A stretch of 64,000 nucleotides of DNA from Xylogone sp. PMI_703 (taxonomy: Eukaryota; Ascomycota; Leotiomycetes): assembly GCA_021399445.1 (NCBI GenBank), contig JAJTUQ010000001.1, positions 7,998,001-8,062,000 on the forward strand, written 5' to 3'. Below the pieces are notes generated by a model, which searched no databases, had not been told where the DNA came from, and saw nothing but the letters and a program-made list of their open reading frames with translations. Below, piece by piece: positions 10,123 through 20,881 of this stretch; within the stretch, counting starts at the first letter, position 1; the number at the start of each line of letters is the position of its first letter. The translations under genes and the position numbers were made by a program.

Positions 10123-12135
10123 CTATATTTTTTCCGACGCCACCGTCTTTTTATTCCGAGCATCAGAGCATACCGCGGTCGTAACCCTCCAAGCCCCCAA
10201 TCCACGTCTTCCAATGACCCTGTTCAGTGTTGGCCAGATCCCATCGTCGCCAAAATCGAGGTCGTCGAGATTGAGATGTTGCTTGTATCGCCATACTTCG
10301 GAGAATTGAAGGTTTCCTTGGTTGGTGAGGTATTTGTCGAGGAATGTTGCTGAGAGGGGGGCGATTAGGTATGTCGCTTCAGCACCTCCATGTTTTGATG
10401 CGGATACAGTGGTTCCGTTTCCGCAGGGGGCGAGCTCTTGTAACTCTTCAACCATGCGGTAGCCGTCCATACCCATCACGTCGTGGGTTTTGAGGACTTC
10501 GTTTCTTCCGTTAAGGAGCCAGATTGGGGGACTGTATGTTTTCCACCAGATGGCTTGTGTGGCGTCGCCTTGTTTGCTTAGGAAGACTTGGGCCGGGATA
10601 ACACCTCCCTGGTGGTATACGCCCATCACCAGGCCCATTAATATGTTGAATAGGAACCATATTCCTCCGTAGATGCGGAGAGTTCTTTGATTTTTGGGTA
10701 TCTCGATAGAAGAGAGTAATAAAGGAACAGTAGGGAGCAGAAATCGTGCTTCCTGGTGTTGGAATATAGAGAGGACTGCGAGGCCGGATATTGCGGAATA
10801 CAGACGTAATGACACGTGAGGTCGCAGTAAAGGAAAGACGACTGCCGGTCCTAGGAGCAAGGGTAGGTTCGCTAGGATATGCTGGTACCGTGGATGTAAG
10901 CCATGAGTGGCTAGATTGCTGGTGGAGAGGTTATATGTGAGGTTGTTGAGAGGAGTCAGAACTGGATGAGAGAAGAGGTATGACCAGGTGACTTGTTGGT
11001 TTGAGTAGAATTTTGTGTCTAAGTAAACGGCGATGAAGGTAGTTATGAGGCCAGCCAGGGCCATAGAGATGAGCGAGAATGGTCTGCACAAGAGGTATTA
11101 TTAGCCTTCGGTCTTTTATGTATGTGTAGCATCTAGAGCTTCGGGAGGGTAGGTGGTCCGTACTTTCTGATGAAGTGGGGTATCAAACGAAGGCAAGGAA
11201 TGAGTAAGAACGCAGGGAATGTGATGCGATTGAATATTCCAAACACAATGACGAAAGCAAGGATCGCAGATGCAAAGGCCGAGGAACGTTGCTGGTAGAC
11301 CAGATTAGCATCTTGTTACAATATCTCTCTTCCTGCAGTCCACACCAGACCACAAATATGGGTGATGAATACCTTATTTTCCACAATTCTTTGAATCAAC
11401 ACCAAACTCCAAGCCACAGCCAGTGTCTCAATCGAGTTCGAGAAAGTATGCGTCTGGTACGTCCACGTCACATAGGAGGAGGCGACCAGGAGCACCGCCA
11501 TACGGCGATGGCGGGGAGAAGGAATAAGTTCATGCAGCGCCCAATCCTCCAACACGAAGCTCAGAGTGAACATCAGGACCCGCAGCGTCCAAAACACCGC
11601 AATGGGAGGAATCTCGCCCTCATTGCCGTTGCCGATCCAGAGCCATTTCAGCAGCAACATGGGGAGGCCGTAGGTGGGCCATAGTGGGAAGACGCTTCGG
11701 ACGGGATTTTCGGCTGTGAATTCCCAGGTAAGGCGGACGGGATAGTTGAAGATTTGACCTGTAGAAAGGCGCGCAAGAAATGTGTTAGCAGGGCGGAAGA
11801 ATGAATTTGCGTGGTGAGGGAGTATGTGTGTATGCGTGAGCTAGGAAGTTAATAGCGAACTGGCGCACTTGAGAAATCCAGCCTTGGAGCGAGGCCAGCA
11901 CGCGCAGGAACCAGCGAGCTCAGCTGCAGAATCACACCACGCAGCAGAATATACTTCTGAAGGTGAAAAGACGATTATAATTGACGTGAAGCAAGTTCAA
12001 GAAGATTTCAAGGTGGTACATACCAGCAATGACTTCGGGGCCCTGGAAGTTCTCGTCCGGGTGAAGATAACTGGGTGACAAAGCAAAGTAAAGTCGCACC
12101 AGTACCAGGAACAGATAGATGCGCCGCCACATCAT
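10123..12135 (-). CDS. SMP3: GPI mannosyltransferase 4 (fourth mannose of GPI anchor)
   Basis: Exons on the minus strand: 12135-12024, 11758-11373, 11291-11164, 11083-10123, total 528 residues. The product is a GT22-family membrane enzyme of the endoplasmic reticulum that adds the side-branching fourth mannose to the GPI precursor from dolichol-phosphate-mannose. The N-terminus [19 protein letters not shown] carries the GT22 lumenal motif (HPDE), then GPEVIAG joins [13 protein letters not shown] across intron 1. Other family segments are [13 protein letters not shown] and [16 protein letters not shown]. About ten hydrophobic segments are visible. Intron 1 is long (265 nt); the others are about 80 nt. 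A second in-frame ATG follows directly (MMW). Fungi need four mannoses on the anchor, so the gene is normally essential. Confidence 0.93.
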
Positions 12136-14157
12136 GAACAGTGTTGAATACGGGAATCAGGCATCTGCCAGACAGTAAAGGGAGGACACAATGGCGCAAC
12201 CCTCAGATGAGGGCATTTGGGGTGGGAAAGAAGGCAAGGAGGGACGAAGAAGGAGAGAAGACCAAGTCGCAATGCAGAAAGAGGGAAATATTACAGCCGC
12301 GCCGTCGGAGTAATAGCAGATAATTATACAGGTTATGGGGGAGGGGGGCAAAGGAGAGCCTTCGCCTTGCGGTTCTGGAAGGAATTAAAGCTGGGCTGCT
12401 GATTATTATTGATGCTCTCGTGGCCCTGGAAAACCCCCCAAAGCAGCCAGGGGGCAACGAGTCAGGGCAAGATTGCGACTGGATTAGGCTCGAGTTGGCT
12501 GGAACGGGCAGAACTGGGCTGGATTCTTGCTTATTAACGCCAGCCCAGTGCCCAAGATTGGCTTTCCACACGGCTTCAACGGGCCCCAAGCCTGGCTGAG
12601 TGGTTCCCGGGAATGCGACCAGGCGAAGACACAGTAAGCTTTCAAGGGGTACCCGGAAGAAGCTGTTGATGCGAGCTTATCCAGATCTTGTCATTGATAC
12701 GGCGCAAACCGAGGGCTCATCACGTATGAATACACACATACGGTGCTTGGCTGCTGGATAACACCTGGGCGTTGAAGGCTGAGCAGGTCGACGTTGGGAT
12801 GGGACTGTTACATGTCTCAGGTTGCATTAGCTGGTGATGCATTCATAATTTCCCAGCGCCTTGGTACGCGTACACGACAATGTGCATGTAACCATATGTA
12901 CCTCTGTACTCCGTACGGAGAACTGCGGCGGTAGATACGCAGAGCAGGAGATAACGTCGGCGGAAAAAGCCCAAGTCCAAGCACCACGGAAAATGTCCCC
13001 GAGACCCAATCACCGGAACACTGTCGAGGCTCTTCAGCAACACGTTCATCATCATTCATACTCTGCACAAAATGCAGCAACGGCAATCATCCATCCGGAT
13101 CAGGTGTCTTGATCAGTGGCTTACTGGTACTCGTCATGCGTGATTCTGCCGCCAAGCCCGTTTTTAATGTTCATGGACGTAAAACGAAGTGATAAGGGCT
13201 TCCGCGACCCTGCGATGATGGAGATATAAAGATGACAGGTGATCGTCCCGGGTCTAATCTCAGATTGTCTGAATACTGCAATAATATGCGGAGTATGGAG
13301 TATCAGTAGCACCATACATCACAGCACAGCACAGCACGCTCAGCATGGCTTGGTCGTAATGTAGCCAGCTGTTGCTGGGTGTAGAGTACCCTGTCATGAT
13401 CGCAGTGCTTTGTTCTTTGAGCGATATCCAGCAAATCACATTTGGAATGGGAAAAAGGAAAGGTGGAGAACAATGCTGTGCATGCTTGTGGATGGCACAG
13501 GGAGTTCTTTGTGTAAGATGCTAATATCAACGTAAGTCTGAAGTGAGGAATTCATGATCGCATTATTTCGTTTCTCGTTCCAGAACGAATGTTCTCAGCC
13601 CTGATTCCCAGAGTAGCAGTGCCAGGTACTCGGCTCCACGAAGGAGGCTGATGCTGATGCTTTCAAGGTATCCAAGTAGACGAGGTACTGTACCTTTGTA
13701 GCTAACCACGCTTCTATCATCTCAGCAGGATGCGCCTCCCTTGAAACGCAAAGAATTCACCTAATGTATCTCTAGCCTGGATGTGTGATAAAGAGACCGA
13801 GGAGCATCCTTTCAGCTGTATGCTCAATGCAAATGACTCATTGATGTAGTTTTCTCTTTCTACTCCGTAAATACCATCTCCATCTCCATATATAGACTGC
13901 CAGGCACCGAGAGCTCAAAGCTCATTGTCTGTGGGCTGCCTGGCGCACTGGCACGCCAACGTTAAGCGCAAGGCTCCAGCGCCGCTACCTTGTCGAACCT
14001 CAGGCTGCCACCCAGTCTGTTCCCCAAGCTCTACGCCATACAAAGCCTGAGCACTTCCAACACCATCTTTCACTGCCAACAACCAAACCTTCTCTCCATT
14101 TCCGATACCTTTACGCATCGCAACCTTTCATTTCATCTCAAATACCTAACATTAAAA
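12136..14157. other. Long divergent intergenic between SMP3 and SKP1
   Basis: Two kilobases shared by two divergently transcribed genes. Many short open frames occur on both strands but none has a recognisable domain or plausible exon set. A 12-bp palindrome lies at 12909-12920. Short agcac/cacag repeats occur at 13320-13338. The last 250 bp before SKP1 are pyrimidine-rich leader. Confidence 0.5.
12909..12920. repeat. Palindrome ctccgtacggag
   Basis: A perfect 12-bp palindrome. The string tactccgta also occurs near 13861 and 23068. It may be a regulatory or repeat-edge motif. Confidence 0.4.
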
Positions 14158-14910
14158 ATGGCGGAAGCAAAAGCTAGCAAGATCACACTCGTCAGCAACG
14201 ACAATGTTGCCATCGAAGTCGGTATGTATGCCCCGCACTCCGCCTTGATGGACCCCTACCTACGCATATCTGCCATGTGCGATATATCTTGAATTCTCAG
14301 ATCATTAGCAGTACTGACATACGTCTCTAGACCGACAGGTTGCCGAGCGCTCCATGCTCATCAAGAACATGATGGACGATCTTGGAGAGGAGGCTGCCTC
14401 TACTGAGGTTCCCATTCCCAATGTTGGTCCCCGAGCTTGTCTCTTTCATCTCGACAAATAGCTCACACATACTTACAGGTCAATGAATCCGTCCTCAAGA
14501 AGGTTATTGAGTGGTGCGAACACCACAAGAACGATCCGCCAGTCTCCGCCGATGATGACTCCGACTCCCGCAAGAAGACCACTGACATTGAAGAATGGGA
14601 CCAGAAGTTCATGCAAGTGGACCAAGAGATGTTGTTCGAGATCATTCTGGTAAGTAGATAAAGCTACAATACGAATCCTCAAGATCAATAAATGTCTCGA
14701 CTTATTGTTGATTGCATTACTAATAACCTTCAGGCATCCAACTACCTTGATATCAAACCCCTCCTTGATGTTGGCTGTAAGACCGTTGCCAACATGATCA
14801 AGGGCAAGTCACCTGAAGAAATCCGCAAGACATTCAACATTACCAATGATTTCACCCCGGAGGAAGAGGAGCAGATCAGACGTGAGAATGAGTGGGCCGA
14901 GGATCGCTAA
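14158..14910 (+). CDS. SKP1: SKP1, SCF ubiquitin ligase adaptor
   Basis: Exons 14158-14221, 14331-14422, 14479-14649 and 14734-14910 give 167 residues, the usual SKP1 length. It links cullin-1 to F-box proteins in SCF E3 ligases. The N-terminal BTB/POZ-like half ([20 protein letters not shown], then [12 protein letters not shown]) is followed by an acidic linker and the F-box-binding C-terminus: [20 protein letters not shown], then [13 protein letters not shown] and the terminal ENEWAED. Intron 2 uses a donor gttggt, which is off-consensus; it is the only choice that joins PIPNV to NESVLKK in frame. The F-box/LRR protein at 42-43.8 kb could be a client. Confidence 0.96.
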
Positions 14911-16451
14911 ACACCTTACAACACACAGTACTGGGGGAGTTCGGATGTCGTCTATTGCCCTTAACAGATAACACATGCGCCAATATTTCACGGAAACATC
15001 ACAAGTTCCCATACCCCTATTATTTCTCATATGGGTTTCTTTTGAAAAGGAAAGCAAAAAATAAATGAAAGAAAAGTGGCATTTTCAGGATTTGGGTTTT
15101 AGGGGTTGCTTTTGTCATACCATTGCAGGGCAGAATACAAAGAAATCACCAATCAAGATTGACTAATTCTTCGCCTTTATATGGTTCTCACTTCACTCCA
15201 AATTCCCTCTATATCCCCCAACTTCTATCACTTTCTCTCCTTCCGCGTCCATTCTACGTATTGAGAGGAAACATACATATGCGGCGTGGAGTTCCAGGGG
15301 TATGCTTTTGTTTTTTCTTTTGACTATCATCATTTTCTTTCAGCGCATTTGCTCTTACGAATTGGGAAAGGAAGAGGGTTACGGGTGACGGGATTCTTTC
15401 TCCTCCGCGTTACGTAGATGGATTTCTGCTTTAGTTCGTTTAGATGGTATTCTTTCCCAAAATGAGATAACCTTTGCTATGAAGATGTCGTTCTAGTTCG
15501 CCCTCTTAAATTGAGATCCAGAGATATTACGTGGCCAATCTGCTTAGGAATTCATCAGCAGTCAATTACTCGTCATAACTACATACATACCCAAAGATCT
15601 ATCATAACAACTACGTCACTTAGATCACGCCCACACTCATTCATCCCTGGTAAGGTAAAGATACTACACTGGTATTACAAATGCAAGCATATATATTAAT
15701 GTTAATCATCTCGTTATTTACTCTCTACTGACCACCAATCCAAATACTACTTCTTCTATCACTAATTAACCCACCGAGCCGCCATTATTATTGGGAAGAT
15801 ACGAGAGGAATAGGAGGGAGAGCATAAACCTACAATACTCGATCTGGTCCGTCCCAAGGAGGGAAGAGAAGAAATTAGCAAGGCAGCAGTGCTGAAAGAG
15901 AAGAGTGGGATTTGGGATTTGGGCACGTGAATCTAAGAAGCAGAATGGTAAATACCAGAGGCGGGTGGTGGTCGATGTGCGGTCTTGTCTGTCTTCTTGT
16001 TTTGGCTTTGATGTGCCAGCCCTGTTGTGGGAAGGTTGAGTATGATAACTGGGTGAAACATCCGGGATAAAGTTTTGGTTTCTAGATCCTTTCGTTTGTT
16101 GGGGTTATTATGGTCGGGATTTCAATGAATTAGTTAAGGGTTTCGATAACCCCTAGGTAGAAGCAAACACAGCATAATTGTCAAGCATCGACTGTATGGA
16201 TATCTCAAGACCATTTTTTGAATTTGTGAATAAAACATCGATTCTCTTTTTATCGACGTTGTAGGATTCGTATGGGATAGACACATTGGGTTTCTTTCTC
16301 ATCCTCTTTCCCGTGCCTCTCGCCCGTTCAATTCATCCATCCCGTTTCCTCAACTCCATGCCCACATACAAGACACACCCATTCCTTTCCTTTGGTTTTT
16401 CGTTCCGGTTTTTTGTTCTCTGGGTTTGGGGTTTTGGAGGTGACGAGTTGT
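14911..16451. other. Intergenic between SKP1 and eL39
   Basis: Both neighbours (SKP1 on +, eL39 on -) end toward this stretch. It includes 3' UTRs. The only open frames are short and uncharacterised. I see no gene. Confidence 0.45.
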
Positions 16452-16930
16452 TTAGATACCAATGCGGGTCTTGCGCCAATGTCTCCTCTTGGCGTTGTAC
16501 CTGTTTGGATTGATTAGCATCATGGTGTTTTTCTTACGGTGGTGTCCCTGTCGCCGTATTCCAGGTATCGTAGACTATGTTTCGGGGATGCGGTGGGATT
16601 CGTACCTGATGGTGTTACCAGTTCGTAGACGGATCCATTGGGGAATGGGTCTGTTCTGCTTCTGGGCTTTGGCAAGCTTTTGCTTGGTGCGGAATGACTT
16701 GTGGCTCTGGATAGACCATTGATCAGCATTGGCCCTTGTGAAAACATCTCATCTGCTCTTATATGCTCCCTCCCCATCTGTTTCCAGCGCGGCGCCTTCC
16801 ACACGCAATCATCATCACACTTAACCCCTCTTGAAGTTTCCCAGCTCCTCCCTCGCGCGCGCCATCACCCATTCGTTATTCCACCCCGAGAGCATACTCA
16901 AATTCTGAAGGGGACAAGACATACCGGCAT
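16452..16930 (-). CDS. RPL39: 60S ribosomal protein eL39
   Basis: A small gene recovered by splicing. Minus-strand exons 16930-16925 (ATG CCG only), 16706-16606 and 16500-16452 give 51 residues with a correct stop. The product begins [17 protein letters not shown], continues [15 protein letters not shown] across intron 2, and ends [11 protein letters not shown], which is the eL39 sequence almost end to end. It sits near the peptide exit tunnel of the large ribosomal subunit. The introns are 218 nt (gtatgt...ccag) and 105 nt (gtacga...acag). The first coding exon of 6 nt is why it is easily missed. Longer open frames over the same bases in other frames are not genes. Confidence 0.96.
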
Positions 16931-17059
16931 GTTGACTGATTGTCGTGGATGTCGAGAGAGATTCGTGTCCTCGAGTCGATGAATTCGTCTCCCAAACGGT
17001 TCGTCACTATTTCGAGGATGGCGCCAAAATTTCTCGCTTCCGAGAGGGCAAGACAGGGC

Positions 17060-17278
17060 TTAGAAGCCCTTCTTGCCTGAGGCATCCAAGGCATCCACTT
17101 TTTCTCTTAATGCTTTGTCAGTTGCATTTCTAGAAGCCTTGTATACAAGGCTTGAGACATTCTCGGCATAAGCGATTGGCTGGATGCTTATTGCCAGATT
17201 TTGGTTGTTCGGTGAGGCTACAGGCTCGGAGCTTGCCTGGTACGCCTGGTTCGCCGAGTGGCTTGTGGAGAGGAGCTT
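17060..17278 (-). CDS. Possible terminal exon of an unidentified small protein
   Basis: A minus-strand segment opening after an AG at 17279 and ending in TAA at 17060 encodes 72 residues that look like real protein: helical, Ala/Ser/Lys-rich, with AYAENVSSLVYKASRNA followed by a charged helix and a GKKGF end. I could not fix the first exon. One joining option starts at the ATG at 17405 with a donor at the GTTCGT after MPTSMVSL. It would be divergent to ARL1 and upstream of eL39 on the same strand. Not identified; may be chance. Confidence 0.3.
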   Translation of the reverse strand, partial: KLLSTSHSANQAYQASSEPVASPNNQNLAISIQPIAYAENVSSLVYKASRNATDKALREKVDALDASGKKGF

Positions 17279-17609
17279 CTTGAAAGCGGCGATTTGATTT
17301 CAGATCAGAAGCGTTCTGTTCCTCCAAGAAAGCAAAACGATAACGAACCAACGAGACCATACTAGTCGGCATAAAGGAGTTTGGGAAAGGTTCAGCGAAA
17401 TTCATTCACGATTATTGCTCCCCTGATTTTCTATTCTATCACGACGGAGGCGCTTACTTAATCCACTTTGGGAACTTCAGAAAGGAGAGAGGACACCGAG
17501 GTCTGATATTGCTGGCAGCCTAGGAGGGGTTTATTGTACATCTGGCTTTTGCAACGACTATATAAAACAGCGCTTGAAGTTCCGGAGAGGAGGGAATAAA
17601 TCTGCAACC
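17279..17609. other. Divergent promoter region of ARL1
   Basis: About 330 bp before ARL1, with a 'tatataaaac' TATA-like string near 17560. It may also hold the first exon of the unidentified minus-strand gene. Confidence 0.4.
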
Positions 17610-18450
17610 ATGGGTCAGAGCATGTCATGGCTGTCTGGGTTCTTGTGGTCCAAAAAGGAGATCCGGATTCTGATTCTGGGACTGGTATGTCCCGCCTTTC
17701 TTTTCCAGCGTCACCTATGGCTCACGCTAGTGCTTCCTCTGGCCGCTTACTGATTACTCCTGTGCTCTGGTTAGGACAATGCTGGAAAGACGACGTTACT
17801 ATATAGATTAAAGGTACTACTCCACCGCTTCTCCCATATGGCTTTTTGGTGTCACTAACGGTGTCCCTGGATTACAGATTGGAGAAGTCGTTACAACTAT
17901 ACCTACAATAGGTTTCAATGTTGAATCTGTAACATACAAGAATCTTAATTTCAACGTCTGGGTATGTTCCAGTTTTTGTCAGATTGTTTCCTAAGCTTCT
18001 CGACATGCTCTAACCTCTCCCGCAACAGGATCTTGGTGGTCAAACCTCCATTCGGCCTTATTGGCGCTGCTACTATGCCAACACAGCGGCAGTTATCTTC
18101 GTGATAGACAGCACGGATATTGATCGTCTTTCTACCGCCGCGGAGGAACTTGCAGCCATGCTTAACGAGGACGAACTAAAAGATGCAGCGTTACTTGTTT
18201 TCGCGAACAAGCAGGATCAGCCAGGTGCGAAAGGTGCTGGGGATATCAGCGAGGCACTGAGACTTGGAGAACTAAGGGATCGAAACTGGAGTATCGTTGC
18301 CTGCAGTGCCGTTGATGGGACTGGTATCTCTGAGGGAATGGATTGGCTTTCTGTGAGTCTATCCGATGTTTTACAATGGACGTGAAAGAAAAAGGGTGAA
18401 ACAAGAGTACTAACCCTCTGCTCTAGGAAACCGTACAGCAGAGCTCGTAA
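17610..18450 (+). CDS. ARL1: ARF-like GTPase ARL1
   Basis: Exons 17610-17684, 17775-17813, 17878-17961, 18029-18352 and 18427-18450 give 181 residues, the family length. Gly2 is the N-myristoylation site. The P-loop is split by intron 1: G24-L-D-N-A-G-K-T31. Switch 2 is DLGGQ with Gln71, and the guanine-specificity motif is NKQD. The N-terminus [13 protein letters not shown] and the segment [18 protein letters not shown] identify ARL1 rather than ARF1. It acts at the trans-Golgi, recruiting GRIP-domain golgins. All introns are 64-90 nt and in clean phase; the last coding exon is only 24 nt. Confidence 0.96.
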
Positions 18451-20881
18451 TGCAGCTATCCATGTGGATAGTCTAGAGCCGCTGTTTTTGTACCACCACA
18501 ATCAACCAAACAACTGCCACCCGCAATACAGCACAAAAGAAGAGGTGCTAGGTGGCTCACGAAAGAACGAGATATGTTTTATACACGGCACCTTGCGCAC
18601 AAGTGACAAGCATAGGGGGAATCAGTCTCATGGAAAGGAAAACTTACTACTTGTACATTGAGAGATACATTTTTTGCAGCAGGAGGCGTATATGAGGCTG
18701 GGGTGCAGCCTTGCATCAGTTTGGTCTGTTTTTTGTCTTTTCTCTTTTGCGCTTAGAATATATGTGTGTGTTGTCGACTCCACCACACACATACCTCGGG
18801 GGGACGGTACATCATGGGTGGAGGCGGAACAGGGGAATTGGGTTCCCTCCTGAATACGAGAAACCATATACATTATAACTATTAGTCTATATTAATTACG
18901 AGAAGTTGCATTAGCGGGGATTGGTTCTTTTCACTTTCTTCATATTTATATAGTTTTTTTGTTCTTTCTATCACTTGTTTTACTGCCTCTTTAGATAAAC
19001 TCATTTATGGGCTAATGGATGAAATGATTGAAAGAGCGGAACCGCCTTTCTATATTTCCGGTCATCTTCCTGCTTGATGCTAGTTATACCAGACCTTCTG
19101 GGGTACTAGATTGACTGGTGCCTATCTATATAGAGTGTGCATACAGTTACGAACTTCCGTCGGATACATATCCATAAGATTGGGATCATTGCCGACAGGC
19201 TATTATCAAATAACAATACAAATACCATCTAGACATCCGAAAAATATTATATGAAGCTTTTGACTAGGAATAGACAAGTACAAACTAAGAAGGATGGTTG
19301 TGTAAGTAATCAACTTATTCATCATACTGCATCGAAATAGTTTAGAGACGAATAGCGTACACCCCCTTTTCTACTGTATCAGATGGGCAATACATAGCTG
19401 TATTTAAAATCTTAAAAGCCCCTAACATGTATGTACAAATACACTCATGTACATAATGATTATTAGGCATAAGAAAAAATAGACTTGGCAGTGGAGAGGC
19501 ACTGTACAATAAAGTGGATGATCGTTAAGCTTGTATTGGTGCACGTCATCCTGCGGCGGCTAGGAGATGTAATGTGATGTGGCAAGTATAATTGTGGGTT
19601 TTTTCTTCAAACTGATACAAGTACAGGAGTTTATTGTAGATCCTATGACCGTCTGATGGGGTCTCGTTAAGCTGTAGAGGTTGTTGTACATGGTGATTGA
19701 CTTGCCGCCATGGGATTTGAACATGGAAAGAAGGATCTTGGGTTCAAATCCCGTAGAGGTTTCTAGGAATTCGGGCTTTTAATTATAGTTACTCGAGTGA
19801 GGGGTCCGGTGATTGATTATCTGCTCAGGCGAGAAGAGTAATAATCAATCGAGAGGCGGTTAGGAACGGGGTACAGTAAGGTCCGGTTGTTCTGGATCGA
19901 ATTGTTTAGGGAGTATTGGTAATGCGAGGGTGGGGTGTAGAGGTGTGATAAGCTTGGTCCAGATTATCTTTGGTCCTGTGAGATGGTTTTCTCAGCGCTC
20001 TCCGCATTCTCCGTTCTAATCCGCTTAAGAAGGACTTCTCAAGTATCTGATTGACGGTAACTGGGAGTACGGTAGTAGTCGTAGATGAGCTGATTTTCAG
20101 TATCATACCACGGCTTAATCTACCCTGTAGCTCTTGGTTTAGAGTTGTAGTGATTCGCTTGTATAGCATCTTTGCATTCCTATGCAGCCACCACTGAGGA
20201 TACATGACGATGAAGCCCTGCATACAGTGTAGGTTGTGAGGGCAAGCAGGAATAAAATCACACCAGTGATTTCGAGTACTTTACAAGGTTGAGCGTTCTA
20301 TACACAAGTACTAGATATGTGCATGTACTGAATCTACACCTATCAATAGTACACAGCTAGGTACATGGGACATCGACGAACGTAGGGCGGTTTAGCTGTC
20401 GGCATCTCCCCGCCGTGGAGTGGGTGCCGAACCCTGGGAGCTCCTTGGAGGGGCAGGTACACCCACCCATCCTTCCTCATCCTCTCGGACGCGAGGCAAA
20501 TCGCGATGACTGAGCAACAGGAAACAGCCCGTCTGGGATCTAGACGCGCTTCAGTTAGTAATGCCATTTGTCTTGTCCATGGATGGCGTTGATCTGGCTC
20601 CTCGGGGTCCTCTACCCCGCTACCGTCCAACTGTCAAGCTGCTATCAGATGCCTCGAGCCGTGTGGTACGTCGTGTGCAAATACTTAAACCTTTCCCACC
20701 ACCTTCTTATTCGTGACTCCTTTCCTAATTCCTTTTTACCAAAAGCTCCTTCAAAGAACTTCGAGCTCTTTGAACGATCATTATTATTATATTCTAGCCT
20801 AGTTCGTTGCTATTCTAGACCTATATATTCGATTATCTCAATACTGACACTATATTAGATTCGTTTCTGAGCACGATCACC
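18451..20881. other. Long intergenic upstream of catalase
   Basis: 2.4 kb without a supportable gene. It contains a tRNA-like inverted pair at 19712-19752. The open frames at 19906-20223 and 20343-20630 (both minus) lack recognisable content. The 200 bp before the catalase start are T- and AT-rich leader with 'ctatatattcg' near 20820. Confidence 0.45.
19712..19752. repeat. Inverted pair of tRNA B-box-like sequences
   Basis: gggatttgaac (19712-19722) and its exact reverse complement gttcaaatccc (19742-19752) are separated by 19 bases. Each strand thus shows a GGTTCAAATCC-type B box, but no acceptor stem, D arm or anticodon arm can be built around either. Probably tRNA-derived debris. Confidence 0.5.

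Noticed and set aside
12203..12589. 128-residue minus-strand frame upstream of SMP3
   Set aside because: Low-information composition in a long promoter region and no recognisable motif.
16462..16804. Frames of 86 and 94 residues on both strands
   Set aside because: They cover the eL39 exons and introns in wrong phases; the spliced eL39 product explains the coding signal.
19690..19765. tRNA gene
   Set aside because: Only T-loop-like sequences are present; acceptor, D and anticodon arms cannot be formed on either strand.
19906..20223. 105-residue minus-strand frame
   Set aside because: No domain, no neighbouring exons and no signal peptide.
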